Positions 1 through 8,391 of a stretch of 11,964 nucleotides of DNA are shown piece after piece. The DNA is taken from positions 1 to 11,964 of the forward strand of contig CAZIPZ010000120.1 in assembly GCA_964541075.1 (NCBI GenBank). Direction: 5' to 3'. Source of the DNA: CAZIPZ01 sp964541075 (GTDB lineage: Bacteria; Acidobacteriota; Terriglobia; 20CM-2-55-15). The notes below the pieces were generated by a model. The model was not told the origin of the DNA. It did not search any database and saw nothing but the letters and a program-made list of their open reading frames with translations. Every line of letters begins with the position of its first letter. Positions within the stretch are counted from its first letter, which is position 1. The position numbers were made by a program, and so were the translations under genes.

Positions 1-1992
1 CAACCGAGGGAAGGAGCCACATCGAGCGAGAGAAGTGAGGTCTATTTTCTCTATGATGACGACAACCTCTATGTTGGCGGACGTCTATACGATAGCGAAC
101 CCGATAAGCTGATCACGAACGAACTCACCCGCGACTTTAATGCGCGCGATGGCGACCTGTTTGTAGTCGTTTTCGACACTTTCCACGACAAGACGAACGC
201 GTTCGGGTTTCAAACCAATCCCGGCGGGGCCGTTCGGGATAATCAAAGCTACGACGACGGACGAACCAACAACGCCAACTGGGACGCGGTCTGGTACATC
301 AAGACCACAATTCATGAAAAGGGCTGGACGGTCGAGGAGGCCATTCCTTTTAAAAGCCTTCGGTTTTCCGTGGCGGAAAAGCAGGAATGGGGACTGCAGA
401 TCTTCCGGCTGATTCGCCGCAAGAATGAACAGACGCTCTGGTCGCCTGCGCCTCGCCAATACAACCAATTCAAAGTCTCGTTCGCCGGCATCCTCGAGGG
501 AATTGAAGGAGTAAGACCTGGCCGCAATATCCGGGTGACTCCTTTTTTTACCGGCAATGTGAAGAACCAGTCGGGAAATGTCTCCCACGATGCCGATGGT
601 GGACTCGATATGAAAATCGGGTTAGGCGCGAATCTGGTGTTGGACGCCACTTATCGCACAGACTTTTCTCAAGTTGAAGCCGATGCGCAGCAGGTGAACC
701 TCACTCGATTCAGCCTTTTCTTTCCCGAAAAGAGACAGTTTTTCTTGGAAAACCAGGGAGCTTTTCAAATGGGTCCGCCTGCCCCATCTTCCAACGTGGC
801 CAGTGCACAATCCCAAGGACCGCCCGATCTTCTTCCGTTCTTCAGCCGGACCATCGGATTGGCCGATAACGGCGAGCCGATCCCGATTGTGGGTGGACTT
901 CGCCTTTCCGGGAAAATGGGTAGAAATACGATTGCTCTGATGAACATTCAAACGGAGCAGGAGCACCGTCCATCACTGCCGTCCTTGCCCGCGGCCAATT
1001 TCACCGTGGCGCGTTTGGGCCGCCAATTTTTGAGCAATTCAAACGCGAGCATCTTCTATTTGGGCAAGGAGCGGGGAACTGCGTCCAATCGTATCGGCGG
1101 CGCGGATCTCCGCCTCAATCTGCGCAGAAAAGTGGACATCGATGGACTGTGGATGAATGGTGCGAAGACGGGCGTCGGGTCGGATTCAGCCTGGCGGGCC
1201 GGGTTCAATTATGACTGGGACCGGATGAAGTACACCATCAGTTATCTCTCGCTGGGGCCGAAGTTTCGTGATGACATGGGATTCATTCCACGCCCGGGAG
1301 TCAACATCTTGAATGGTTCCGTTCTACGGCGGTTCCGCCCGACCTCCATTTACAGGTGGGTGCGCGAATATCGGCCAACTCTGGATTTCTTTCGGTACAC
1401 GAAAGACGGAATAGGGGTCGAAACTCGCACCGTTAATCCGGGGGTGAATTTCGATTTCGCAGATGCGTCTTCATTGAGCGTCAACTATCGCGACAATCGG
1501 GAGACGCTGACCGCTCCGTTCATCGTCCGTTCGGGCTACTCCATCGCAAGAGGAACCCACCGCTTTCAGGATGGCGACATGAACTTCCTGACAAGCAGAG
1601 CGCGAAGGGTTTCTCTCAACGGCGGCCTGCGACTGGGCGAATACTGGACAGGCACGCGCAAAGGGTTCACAGGAGGTGCGAGGTTGCGCTACAGCGCAAG
1701 GCTTGCAACCAGCATCAACTACAGCCGCGACAAGATCAAATTGCCAGGTGTCGACTTCGACACCAACCTTGTTGCTTTTCGGCTGGACGGATCCTTTTCC
1801 ACGAGAATGTTTCTCAACGCCTTCATCCAATACAACAGCCAGAACCGGCAGGTTGTCTCGAATATCCGATTTGATTTTGTCCACCATCCGTTGAGCGATC
1901 TCTACGTCGTTTACAATGAAACGCGTCCAACTGACGGTCGACCTGCTTCTCGCGCGTTGATCTTGAAGCTTACTCACCTGATCAGTTTCTAA
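1..1992 (+). CDS. DUF5916 family outer-membrane beta-barrel protein with CBM9-like N-terminal domain (5' partial)
   Basis: The frame is open from base 1 to the TAA at 1990-1992, giving 663 visible residues. The true start lies upstream of the window; the ATG at 370 is internal. The first ~145 codons resemble the CBM9-like beta-sandwich at the head of DUF5916 proteins: YVGGRLYDSEP, then a WDAVWYIKT strand, then the family stretch WTVEEAIPFKSLRF followed by WGLQIFRLIRR. The rest is rich in alternating strands, contains the conserved FFPEKRQFFLENQGAF block (about codons 240-256), and ends LKLTHLISF with a terminal Phe, as expected of a BAM-inserted outer-membrane barrel. Family members are typically 700-800 residues, so roughly 80-130 residues including the signal peptide are missing. 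Function is unproven; the head domain suggests carbohydrate or glycan binding at the cell surface. The next gene follows in the same direction. Family assignment is firm, substrate unknown. Confidence 0.9.
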   Translation, partial: QPREGATSSERSEVYFLYDDDNLYVGGRLYDSEPDKLITNELTRDFNARDGDLFVVVFDTFHDKTNAFGFQTNPGGAVRDNQSYDDGRTNNANWDAVWYIKTTIHEKGWTVEEAIPFKSLRFSVAEKQEWGLQIFRLIRRKNEQTLWSPAPRQYNQFKVSFAGILEGIEGVRPGRNIRVTPFFTGNVKNQSGNVSHDADGGLDMKIGLGANLVLDATYRTDFSQVEADAQQVNLTRFSLFFPEKRQFFLENQGAFQMGPPAPSSNVASAQSQGPPDLLPFFSRTIGLADNGEPIPIVGGLRLSGKMGRNTIALMNIQTEQEHRPSLPSLPAANFTVARLGRQFLSNSNASIFYLGKERGTASNRIGGADLRLNLRRKVDIDGLWMNGAKTGVGSDSAWRAGFNYDWDRMKYTISYLSLGPKFRDDMGFIPRPGVNILNGSVLRRFRPTSIYRWVREYRPTLDFFRYTKDGIGVETRTVNPGVNFDFADASSLSVNYRDNRETLTAPFIVRSGYSIARGTHRFQDGDMNFLTSRARRVSLNGGLRLGEYWTGTRKGFTGGARLRYSARLATSINYSRDKIKLPGVDFDTNLVAFRLDGSFSTRMFLNAFIQYNSQNRQVVSNIRFDFVHHPLSDLYVVYNETRPTDGRPASRALILKLTHLISF

Positions 1993-2058
1993 TCATTCCG
2001 GAATTTCCGATTTAAGCCGGATGGACGTAAGATGGTGCGGCCTCGAAGGGGGCAAGCA

Positions 2059-2931
2059 GTGAAGCGATTTAGTCTATTCGTGTTGACGACATTGTTGATC
2101 GCAGCGGGTTTTGCGGGTGTTTTCTCAGTCTTTGCAGACTTGCCCGGCGATCCTCCCGAGTTCTACTTCACCCGGCTTGCGTACTCTGAACGTCCTGACG
2201 GCTGCTGCAGACACCGCGGGCGGGGTTTCGGTTTCGGCTTCAGCATGCCGACCATGCCAATTCCGAAGCAACAATTTGTCTGCCCTGAATTTGGCGGCGG
2301 AAACTTTTTTCCTCCACAAGGGTGGGGATGGGCAATTGACTATCCTGGGGGAGATTGCNNNNNNNNNNTTATGGGCGGAATTCACCGTCTTACAGGAATG
2401 CGGGTGAGCCCAAATCCAAACGTGGTTGGGGTGATGGATCCGAACCTGTTCAAGTACCCTTATGTTTATGGTGTTGAACCGGGAGGAATGTACTTCAACG
2501 AAAAGGAAGCTGCACGGATGCGGGAATATCTCTTGCGAGGAGGTTTCTTCCATCTGGATGATTTTTGGGGACTGCGCGAACTTCAAAACTTCGAGGCTCA
2601 GATGCGAAAAGTTTTTCCGGACCGCGCTCTCGATGTTTTGCCGCGAACCCATCCGATTTTTCACACGTTCTTTGACATCGACAATTTAGTCCAGATTCCA
2701 AGCCAGGGTGCAGGCTGTTACGGTGGACCGACCTATGAAGTCTCCGACGACATCCAACCAAAGGTGTACGGTATATCCGACGACGCCGGTCGACTGATGG
2801 TTGTGGCCACCTACAATTCCGATTATGGCGATGCATGGGAATACATGGATTTGCAGTGCTATCCGGAACAATACTCTAGTCAGGCATATCGCGTCGGCCT
2901 GAACATAATGATCTACGCCATGTCTCATTGA
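2059..2931 (+). CDS. DUF4159 domain-containing exported protein
   Basis: The preferred start is GTG 2059, because AAGGGGG lies 6 nt upstream and the product begins MKRFSLFVLTTLLIAAG, a normal signal peptide; ATG 2032 in the same frame would add nine residues and has a poor ribosome site. The product is about 290 residues, counting four unknown residues at an assembly gap. The mature part begins DLPGDPPEFYFTRLAYSE and carries the DUF4159 hallmarks: WAIDYPGGD, HRLTGMRVSPNP, YVYGVEPGGMYF, REYLLRGGFFHLDDFWG, HPIFHTFFDID and the closing GLNIMIYAMSH. DUF4159 has a glutamine-amidotransferase-like fold but no established reaction. Unusual here are the cysteines: a CC pair, then single Cys in QFVCPEF, GDC, GAGCYGG and LQCYPE, which could form disulfides outside the cytoplasm. 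It lies close behind the DUF5916 gene, so co-transcription is likely. Confidence 0.88.
   Translation: MKRFSLFVLTTLLIAAGFAGVFSVFADLPGDPPEFYFTRLAYSERPDGCCRHRGRGFGFGFSMPTMPIPKQQFVCPEFGGGNFFPPQGWGWAIDYPGGDCXXXXMGGIHRLTGMRVSPNPNVVGVMDPNLFKYPYVYGVEPGGMYFNEKEAARMREYLLRGGFFHLDDFWGLRELQNFEAQMRKVFPDRALDVLPRTHPIFHTFFDIDNLVQIPSQGAGCYGGPTYEVSDDIQPKVYGISDDAGRLMVVATYNSDYGDAWEYMDLQCYPEQYSSQAYRVGLNIMIYAMSH
2359..2368. other. Assembly gap (10 N) inside the DUF4159 gene
   Basis: Ten undetermined bases follow GATTGC and precede TTATGGGCGG. The reading frame on both sides is the same if the gap is exactly 10 nt. In DUF4159 relatives, as I recall them, about four residues lie between the DYPxxD motif and the MG(x)xxRLT motif; here there would be five. 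The gap length is therefore close to right, perhaps off by a codon. Nothing suggests a real interruption of the gene. Confidence 0.95.
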
Positions 2932-3240
2932 GGTTCGACTGGCAGCGCTCCTGTCATCGCCCATCCGGAAATCGTCAAACGCTTCAACAAAACCAGCGCG
3001 CGAAATCCTGAAAAATTCGCCGCAGGTTTCCGTAACTGCTCTCCCACTTTCCCGTCCGGAAAAGCCGCTGGCCAAAATGGAAAAGAGGGGTTCTAAACGC
3101 GGAAAACCGCGTTGGAGAAGCTGCAAGTGAACTCGTTCTTACGGCGACTGAGTTTAGAAACGTGGAAACCGAGGTTCCGAAGTAGCGACGCGAGTTGCAA
3201 AAACATAAAACCGGTTTGAATCAAGGAAAAGGCATTTCAA
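2932..3240. other. Gene-free stretch between two convergent genes
   Basis: This 309-bp stretch separates the DUF4159 stop from the TonB receptor stop. I see no recognisable coding sequence on either strand: a minus-strand frame runs through it but gives no familiar protein and continues antisense into the DUF4159 gene. It holds a perfect hairpin at 3097-3114 and a degenerate second copy of the same sequence at 3158-3182. Otherwise nothing is recognisable. Confidence 0.7.
3097..3114. terminator. Perfect hairpin in the convergent intergenic region, possible bidirectional terminator
   Basis: AACGCGG at 3097-3103 pairs fully with CCGCGTT at 3108-3114 around an AAAA loop. It sits between two genes that point at each other, where a bidirectional terminator is expected. 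Neither side has the T tract of a classic intrinsic terminator, so it may instead be an RNA-end-stabilising hairpin or a repeat unit. A degenerate second copy follows at 3158-3182. Confidence 0.3.
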
Positions 3241-5430
3241 TCAAAAGAATTTCATTGAATACGTCACTCGCAGGCCTCGTCCAATTTCCGGCGCGATATC
3301 CTTGATAAAGGACAAGTGATTTCGATAGAGCCGATCGCCAAGGTTGAACGCATTGAATGCAATATGATGCGAGAAATGCTGAGAGGGAATCGTGTATGAC
3401 GCGTTCAAGTTTAAGACGGTGTAGCCGGCGGTGTCCGTTTCGGTGCTAAAGACTCTGCTCTGCCGGTCAGCCATGACGACTTCCGGTTTCACGCTTAGAC
3501 CTTTGTACCGAGCGTCCAAGCCTAGGCGAACGCGCAAAGGGGGAATTCGCGGAATGGGCGTGTCTGTGGCCGTGAGTTCCGCGTTCACGTAATCCAACCC
3601 CGTGTTAATCCACAAATTCGGATGGGCCTCCACGTCGAAATTCATCTCGGTTCCCATGTAACGTGTGTTTCCTTGACTATAGATGGCCTCACGCAAACCC
3701 TCATGTTCCGCGCCAGTCGGAGCGAGATATACGAAATCCGTCAGGCGGTACAGGTAAAGATTTGTTTCTGCGTGAAGACGGTCTCCCATATGGCGTAGAG
3801 AAATGTCGAGTCCATCGCTTCGTTCACGCTTTAGATTTGGATCTCCGATTTCAAAACTCAAATTACCTGGATGGGGACCATTGTTGTAGAGTTCCTCGAG
3901 CGCAGGAGCGCGGTAAGAATGCGTGAAATTGGAGACAAAGGCGCCGCCCTGCCACACGGGAACGTGAATGCCGATCGCTCCCGAAAGCCCTATGAAGTTT
4001 GCTTTCGGCGCACCGCTCGGTGTGTATCGGGTGCTTTCAATGCGTCCCCCAAACTGAAGTTTGAACACGTCAAACTCTATTTCCTCAAGACCGAACGCGG
4101 CCGCAACATGGCCTTTCACCGGAGGCGCGATGGCTTCTTCACCCTCTGTTCTGTAATCGCGGTGCATGCCGTAAAAGCCGAACGTCCCGCTAAGCTTGTC
4201 GCGATGCTTCTTATCGATCGACATTTGATATGTATATTGGTTGTTGTTAAACAGCGTTCCCAGCACCGGGGGCCCCGGTTCCGCAAAGTTCAACTCTTTG
4301 TGCATCCAGTTGCTGAAATTCAGCGTGAAGCGAACGCCGTCAAATACGGCGACATTGCGGGCTCCTCCAGACAGTCGTGCATCGCGCCGGATGAAATCCA
4401 GGCGTGTAACCTCATCGGTATTCTCTTTCTCTAGCGGTATTCCGTATATCCCGTCGTCATACGTGTAGCCCGCGCTCGCAAAGCCTCGGTTTCCGAACCA
4501 GCCGAGGCCTCCGGAACCGCTGGTAAGACGCGTACCCGAATTCAAAACGACCGCTCCGCCACCTGTCTTATAGTCCTGGGTTTTTTGATTGCCGCCGTTC
4601 ATCCAGAGCAGCCAATCATGGAGGCCGTACTCAAAACCTGCGCTTCCAGCGCCGTTGCGGTTGTTGCTTCCGGCGGTTCCTGTAACGTATCCGTGAATGC
4701 CTTCTTGAGTCTGCTCTTTCATCTGAAAGTGTCGTGACACGGCATTCACGACGCCTCCAATTGCATTGCTTCCGTAAAGAAGCGTAGCCGGGCCTTTGAC
4801 CACTTCCAGACGTTCGATGCTCATGACGTCGATCGGCTCGCCGTGGTCGCCGGACTGGGATGACAATGTTCCCGTCCGAACGCCGTCTTGCATGATCAAC
4901 ACTCGGTCGCCATCGAATCCACGAATCACTGGCCTGGATGTGCCCGGCCCGGAACTTCTTTTGGCAACACCTGGCTGGTTATCCAGCACGTCGCCTACGG
5001 AGGACGCTGTTTTCTCCGCAAGATCGAAAGAATCGAGCGTACTCACAGTTTGAAACGACTCGAACGCCACTTGCTCAACGCCCGTCGCAGTCACTGTAAT
5101 TTCTTGTCGAACAGGAGATAAACTGAGCTTGAAATCGAGCGTCACCGTCGCCCCCGCCGCCACCTCGACGGTTTGAAGCTGATTTGCAAGCCCTGCGCTC
5201 GTCGCGAGGACGTCGTAAACCCCTGGAGGAACATTTCTGAATTCGAATGTCCCGTCTTCATTGGTTTCAAGAGAGCGGCCAAGCTGTGAAATCAATACCG
5301 CAGCGTGGTGCAACGCCAGGTTCCTTTCCTCAAGAATCACCACTCCCTTGATAACTCCGGTCGTCTGCGCAAACGCCCCAGAGCCGGCTATCAAAAGAAT
5401 AAAAAGGGAACCCCACATGGCTGACTTCAT
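3241..5430 (-). CDS. TonB-dependent outer-membrane receptor with N-terminal carboxypeptidase-regulatory-like domain
   Basis: The start is taken as ATG 5430, giving 729 residues. GGAG lies 9 nt upstream and the product then opens with a clean signal peptide, MKSAMWGSLFILLIAGSGAFA cut before Gln22. The frame stays open upstream, but the ATGs at 5583 and 5439 would bury that peptide or sit directly against the GGAG. Domains in order: a carboxypeptidase-regulatory-like beta domain (about 25-103); a TonB box, EITVTATG (110-117); the plug, with RPVIRGFDGDRVLIMQDGVR and the ERLEVVKGPATLLYGSNAIGG block; then a 22-strand-type barrel ending in MKFF with a terminal Phe. The barrel segment ELYNNGPHPGNLSFEIGDPNL resembles receptors of the ZnuD/CirA group, so a metal or metal chelate is a reasonable guess, but the substrate cannot be read from sequence. 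It lies 100 bp downstream of a LytTR regulator gene in the same direction, with its own candidate promoter. Confidence 0.93.
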   Translation of the reverse strand: MKSAMWGSLFILLIAGSGAFAQTTGVIKGVVILEERNLALHHAAVLISQLGRSLETNEDGTFEFRNVPPGVYDVLATSAGLANQLQTVEVAAGATVTLDFKLSLSPVRQEITVTATGVEQVAFESFQTVSTLDSFDLAEKTASSVGDVLDNQPGVAKRSSGPGTSRPVIRGFDGDRVLIMQDGVRTGTLSSQSGDHGEPIDVMSIERLEVVKGPATLLYGSNAIGGVVNAVSRHFQMKEQTQEGIHGYVTGTAGSNNRNGAGSAGFEYGLHDWLLWMNGGNQKTQDYKTGGGAVVLNSGTRLTSGSGGLGWFGNRGFASAGYTYDDGIYGIPLEKENTDEVTRLDFIRRDARLSGGARNVAVFDGVRFTLNFSNWMHKELNFAEPGPPVLGTLFNNNQYTYQMSIDKKHRDKLSGTFGFYGMHRDYRTEGEEAIAPPVKGHVAAAFGLEEIEFDVFKLQFGGRIESTRYTPSGAPKANFIGLSGAIGIHVPVWQGGAFVSNFTHSYRAPALEELYNNGPHPGNLSFEIGDPNLKRERSDGLDISLRHMGDRLHAETNLYLYRLTDFVYLAPTGAEHEGLREAIYSQGNTRYMGTEMNFDVEAHPNLWINTGLDYVNAELTATDTPIPRIPPLRVRLGLDARYKGLSVKPEVVMADRQSRVFSTETDTAGYTVLNLNASYTIPSQHFSHHIAFNAFNLGDRLYRNHLSFIKDIAPEIGRGLRVTYSMKFF

Positions 5431-5459
5431 GGTTGTCATCTCCGAGGTGAAACGAGGAG

Positions 5460-5488
5460 ATTTTATAAACCACTGAGCAGGCGGCCAA
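5460..5488 (-). promoter_or_regulatory. Candidate sigma70-type promoter of the TonB receptor gene
   Basis: Read on the minus strand, TTGGCC (5488-5483) lies 17 nt before TAAAAT (5465-5460). These match the -35 and -10 consensus at 4 and 5 of 6 positions. The predicted transcript would begin near 5453 and carry a short leader with the GGAG. Two GTTGG copies (5489-5485 and 5500-5496) lie 11 bp apart over and just upstream of the -35, a possible regulator site. Confidence 0.35.
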
Positions 5489-5530
5489 CGCATACCCAAC
5501 AGATGGTTGTTTATTTCCAATGAATGGTCG

Positions 5531-6322
5531 CTACAAGCGAAGAAGTTGGCCCCGCAGAAAACGCGATTGAAGGCGGCTGACACGGAATTCTTCGTTATTG
5601 TTCAATACCACGACGTAGGTGCCGCCCGGCATCGGCACAATCCGGCGAATCATCTCGATGTTGACGAGGGTTCCCCGGCCCAGGCGGACGAACTGGGCGG
5701 GGTCCAGCCGGGTTGCCAGGTCCCGAAGGCGATAACAGATCGTGTACTGCTCATTGTCGAGGGTTTTGATGTGCAAGAATTCGCCGTCAGCCACGACCGA
5801 AGCAATCCGGTTAACTTGAAGAAGAAGAATTTCGTCACGATGCCGGACGGGTATCCTTCGGAGAAGGCCCGGATCACCGGATCGCTCATAGGCATCGGCA
5901 GCAGCGCGAAGGCTTTCCGTCTCCTCGATATGCTGTTCCGCCTGCTCCAGTCGCTGACGGGCGCGCTCAATGGTTTGCCGCAATCGGGCCGCTGCTACGG
6001 GTTTTAGGAGGTAATCCACGGCGTTCACTTCGAATGCGCGCACCGCATACTTGTCGTATGCTGTCACAAAGGCGACCAAGGGCGTCCGGTTCTTCTTCAA
6101 AAGGCGTACGACTCCCAATCCGTCGACTTCCGGCATTTGCAGGTCAAGCAGTGCAAGATCGGGCCGCGTGGATTCAATGAGAGCCACGGCTTCCATGCCG
6201 TTCGCGGCTTCACCGACGATTTCAACATCCTCAAACGTCTGCAGCATTTTAGTGAGGAATGAACGGGCAGGCCTCTCATCATCTGCTATGACAATCCGCA
6301 ATTTTTCACGCACAGCATTCAT
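5531..6322 (-). CDS. LytTR-family response regulator (receiver plus LytTR DNA-binding domain)
   Basis: The product is 263 residues, the usual size for LytR/AgrA-type regulators. The receiver domain covers about 8-125, with the acidic pair D14-D15, phospho-acceptor D60 in LLDLQMPEVDG, T87 and K107 in YLLKP. A coiled linker rich in Arg, Glu and Gln follows (about 115-150). The LytTR domain covers about 158-260: IPVRHRDEILLLQVNRIASVV, EFLHIKT, FVRLGRGTLVNIEMIRRI and the closing FRVSRLQSRFLRGQL. Its ATG overlaps the stop of the upstream kinase gene as ATGA, with no separate ribosome site, so translation is probably coupled. It should accept phosphate from that kinase and bind direct repeats upstream of its targets. 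The receptor gene immediately downstream is the obvious candidate target, by inference only. Confidence 0.95.
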   Translation of the reverse strand: MNAVREKLRIVIADDERPARSFLTKMLQTFEDVEIVGEAANGMEAVALIESTRPDLALLDLQMPEVDGLGVVRLLKKNRTPLVAFVTAYDKYAVRAFEVNAVDYLLKPVAAARLRQTIERARQRLEQAEQHIEETESLRAAADAYERSGDPGLLRRIPVRHRDEILLLQVNRIASVVADGEFLHIKTLDNEQYTICYRLRDLATRLDPAQFVRLGRGTLVNIEMIRRIVPMPGGTYVVVLNNNEEFRVSRLQSRFLRGQLLRL

Positions 6323-8226
6323 TGAGTTTTAAGAGAAACTCCCACGCCGGCTTCGGACCGGCTTCGGACAGCCGGATCAAACCGCTGCGTAAAAAGCCGA
6401 ATTTCGACCGTTGTTCCAGCTCCGGGCGCACTCGATATTTCGAGCGTGTTTTCGCCGCCGTAATGCCGAAGCCTTCGCTCTACGTTGGTCAGTCCGTGAC
6501 CGCGGCGCCTTCCTCGCTCGATATTTGATGGGGTTGAACCCACTCCAGTGTCAACCACAGAAAGACAAAGCGAAGAGGGCGATGCATCACCTTCGTTTGA
6601 AAGTCGAGCGAGAATGCGCACCTCTCCACCGGTGATGCACGGGCTGATGCCGTGCTTGATCGCATTTTCAACCAGCGGTTGGATGATTAGCGCAGGGATC
6701 CGAATGTCACGCAACTCTGAGGGCACATCAATCGATACACGGAGACGGTGTTCATAGCGGGCCCGTTCGATATCCAGATAGGCGCCAATCAGATCGAGTT
6801 CCTCATTAAGCGTAACCAATTCATCACCAGAGCGGAGGACGCCTCTGAGCAATTCCGAAAGGCGCAGCAGCGTCTGCAGGGCCCGGTCGGGAGCGGTCTG
6901 GATCAGAAAACCGATTGTCGTCAGAGCATTGAAGAGGAAATGCGGATTGATTTGCGCTCGTAGGGCGCGAAGTTCCGCTTCGGCCGCAAGCTTGCGCATT
7001 TCCTGTTCTTGAAGATCTCTTTGATATCTTTCCTGCAGAAATCTAACCGCATCAATACGACGTGCAACAATAAGCGCAGAGCGTTCAAGCATTCCAATGT
7101 CGTCGGATAATAGGCGCCTTCCTCCCGTCAGGTGGTCGAAGGACAGAATGTACTGAGGCTTATCCGTCGTCGGAACCCGAACTCGCGCGCGCCGGCGGTC
7201 CTGTTGGACCCAGGTGTGGGAAGCCCCTTCGTTCGACTCCGACCATTCGACCAATTCCGAATTGAGAGCAACTCCCAGTACTCTCGATGCCTCCTGCAGC
7301 ACGGCAGTCGCGCTGTCGCAACGATCAATCTTTTCGGAAAGGTCCGCGACAAGCCTTCCATAGTCTGCCCGGTGAAGAATCACGTTATCGACAAACCATT
7401 CGGCGGTGCGCCGCAACGAGGGATAGGCAATTGCGGTCGCAATCCACAAGCCTAGAAGCAGCGCGTTTCGTTCGGATTCGCGATGCGCAGCGACAAGCGG
7501 CGTTACGCCGTATACGAAGACGCCGAAAGCGAGCATCGCCAAAAGCATGAAAGCCAGCGCGCGCTTCAAGAAGATGTCCGCCAATGCAAAGCGGAAATCC
7601 TGGTAGAGAATCAGCAGAACCAAAGGCAGTGATGCATGGTGTCCTCCAAGCTCGAGCCACCATGGATCTTCACCCTGATGATTGCTGAGATGAATCGCGG
7701 AAACCGCAAACACGGCCATTGCTACAACCCACAATACACGGCCCCGTTCCTGGTGGCCCCGAGTTACGACGAGCAGAAGGACCAGAAGCGCTCCGAACCC
7801 CAGAGTCACACCGCGTAGAGCGAATTGAGACGGAGCGAAACCATTCACGATCGCCGAATGAAAATGCATTGTGGTTGCTGCACCGCTCATCGTGTACGCC
7901 GAGGCGGCCACAAGCGGCCGCCATCGACGGCTGAGAGCTCCGCCCGTCTCAAAAGCCGAATGGAATACAACCGCCGGCAGAAAGCAGAGCGCTCCAAAAG
8001 CGCCGGCCAATAGGACCGGCGCAGGCTTGACCACGCCAAGATTGAAAAGACCATAACCACCGAGTCCGCCGACATTCCATGCCAGACCGAAAAGTCCGGT
8101 CAAAAGAAGCAGTCGGTTCGATGACGGCCTTGAGCCCAGCACCATCCAAAGGAGCATGGCGTAAAGGACTATGCCAGTAATGAAGCCGAGAAGGTTGACT
8201 ACGGAGGCCGCAGTGTTGGTCATCAT
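6319..8226 (-). CDS. LytS/YehU-type membrane sensor histidine kinase (PF06580 family)
   Basis: The product is 635 residues. Residues about 9-270 hold eight or nine hydrophobic segments, forming a multi-pass membrane sensor, with His-containing loops such as TTMHFHS and ELGGHHAS. A GAF-like region follows (about 285-400; QYILSFDHLTGGRRLL then LERSALIVARRIDAVRFL), then a helical stretch into the kinase core. The phospho-acceptor is H429 in RAQINPHFLFNALTTIG, typical of the LytS group. The ATPase parts are the N box VENAIKHG (519-526), DTGVG (559-563) and GHGLTN (577-582). Two ATGs stand in tandem at 8226 and 8223; neither has a strong ribosome site. The 3' end overlaps the regulator gene by four bases, so the two form one operon. 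The ligand is unknown. Confidence 0.95.
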   Translation of the reverse strand: MMTNTAASVVNLLGFITGIVLYAMLLWMVLGSRPSSNRLLLLTGLFGLAWNVGGLGGYGLFNLGVVKPAPVLLAGAFGALCFLPAVVFHSAFETGGALSRRWRPLVAASAYTMSGAATTMHFHSAIVNGFAPSQFALRGVTLGFGALLVLLLVVTRGHQERGRVLWVVAMAVFAVSAIHLSNHQGEDPWWLELGGHHASLPLVLLILYQDFRFALADIFLKRALAFMLLAMLAFGVFVYGVTPLVAAHRESERNALLLGLWIATAIAYPSLRRTAEWFVDNVILHRADYGRLVADLSEKIDRCDSATAVLQEASRVLGVALNSELVEWSESNEGASHTWVQQDRRRARVRVPTTDKPQYILSFDHLTGGRRLLSDDIGMLERSALIVARRIDAVRFLQERYQRDLQEQEMRKLAAEAELRALRAQINPHFLFNALTTIGFLIQTAPDRALQTLLRLSELLRGVLRSGDELVTLNEELDLIGAYLDIERARYEHRLRVSIDVPSELRDIRIPALIIQPLVENAIKHGISPCITGGEVRILARLSNEGDASPSSLCLSVVDTGVGSTPSNIERGRRRGHGLTNVERRLRHYGGENTLEISSAPGAGTTVEIRLFTQRFDPAVRSRSEAGVGVSLKTQ

Positions 8227-8247
8227 ACGGATACCGGATTGAGCGCC

Positions 8248-8277
8248 ATTCTAAGCGTAGTCCCGGAGACCCGGCAA
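8248..8277 (-). promoter_or_regulatory. Candidate promoter of the kinase-regulator operon
   Basis: On the minus strand, TTGCCG (8277-8272) is followed after 18 nt by TAGAAT (8253-8248), matching the consensus at 4 and 5 of 6 positions. The -10 ends 21 nt before the first ATG of the kinase gene, giving a leader of roughly 14 nt. This agrees with the absence of a strong ribosome site, but the match could be chance. Confidence 0.3.
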
Positions 8278-8391
8278 CTCGGAAGCTGACAACGGGTTGT
8301 TTTCAGCCATTCGTGTGAGACAATAATCGTTCACGCCCAACAAACACTTGAGCATCGTGATTGCGGTCCTGGACGCATCTGCGAGGATCGC

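Noticed and set aside
2359..2368. A frameshift or insertion in the DUF4159 gene at the N run
   Set aside because: The frame is continuous on both sides and the flanking motifs are spaced about as in the family, so it is best read as a short scaffold gap.
2686..3126. 146-codon minus-strand frame spanning the end of the DUF4159 gene and the intergenic region
   Set aside because: It runs antisense to the conserved DUF4159 C-terminus and gives no recognisable domain, so it is probably a chance frame.
5431..5583. A longer TonB receptor starting at ATG 5583
   Set aside because: It would add 51 residues before a clear signal peptide. The GGAG site and the candidate promoter both lie downstream of that ATG.
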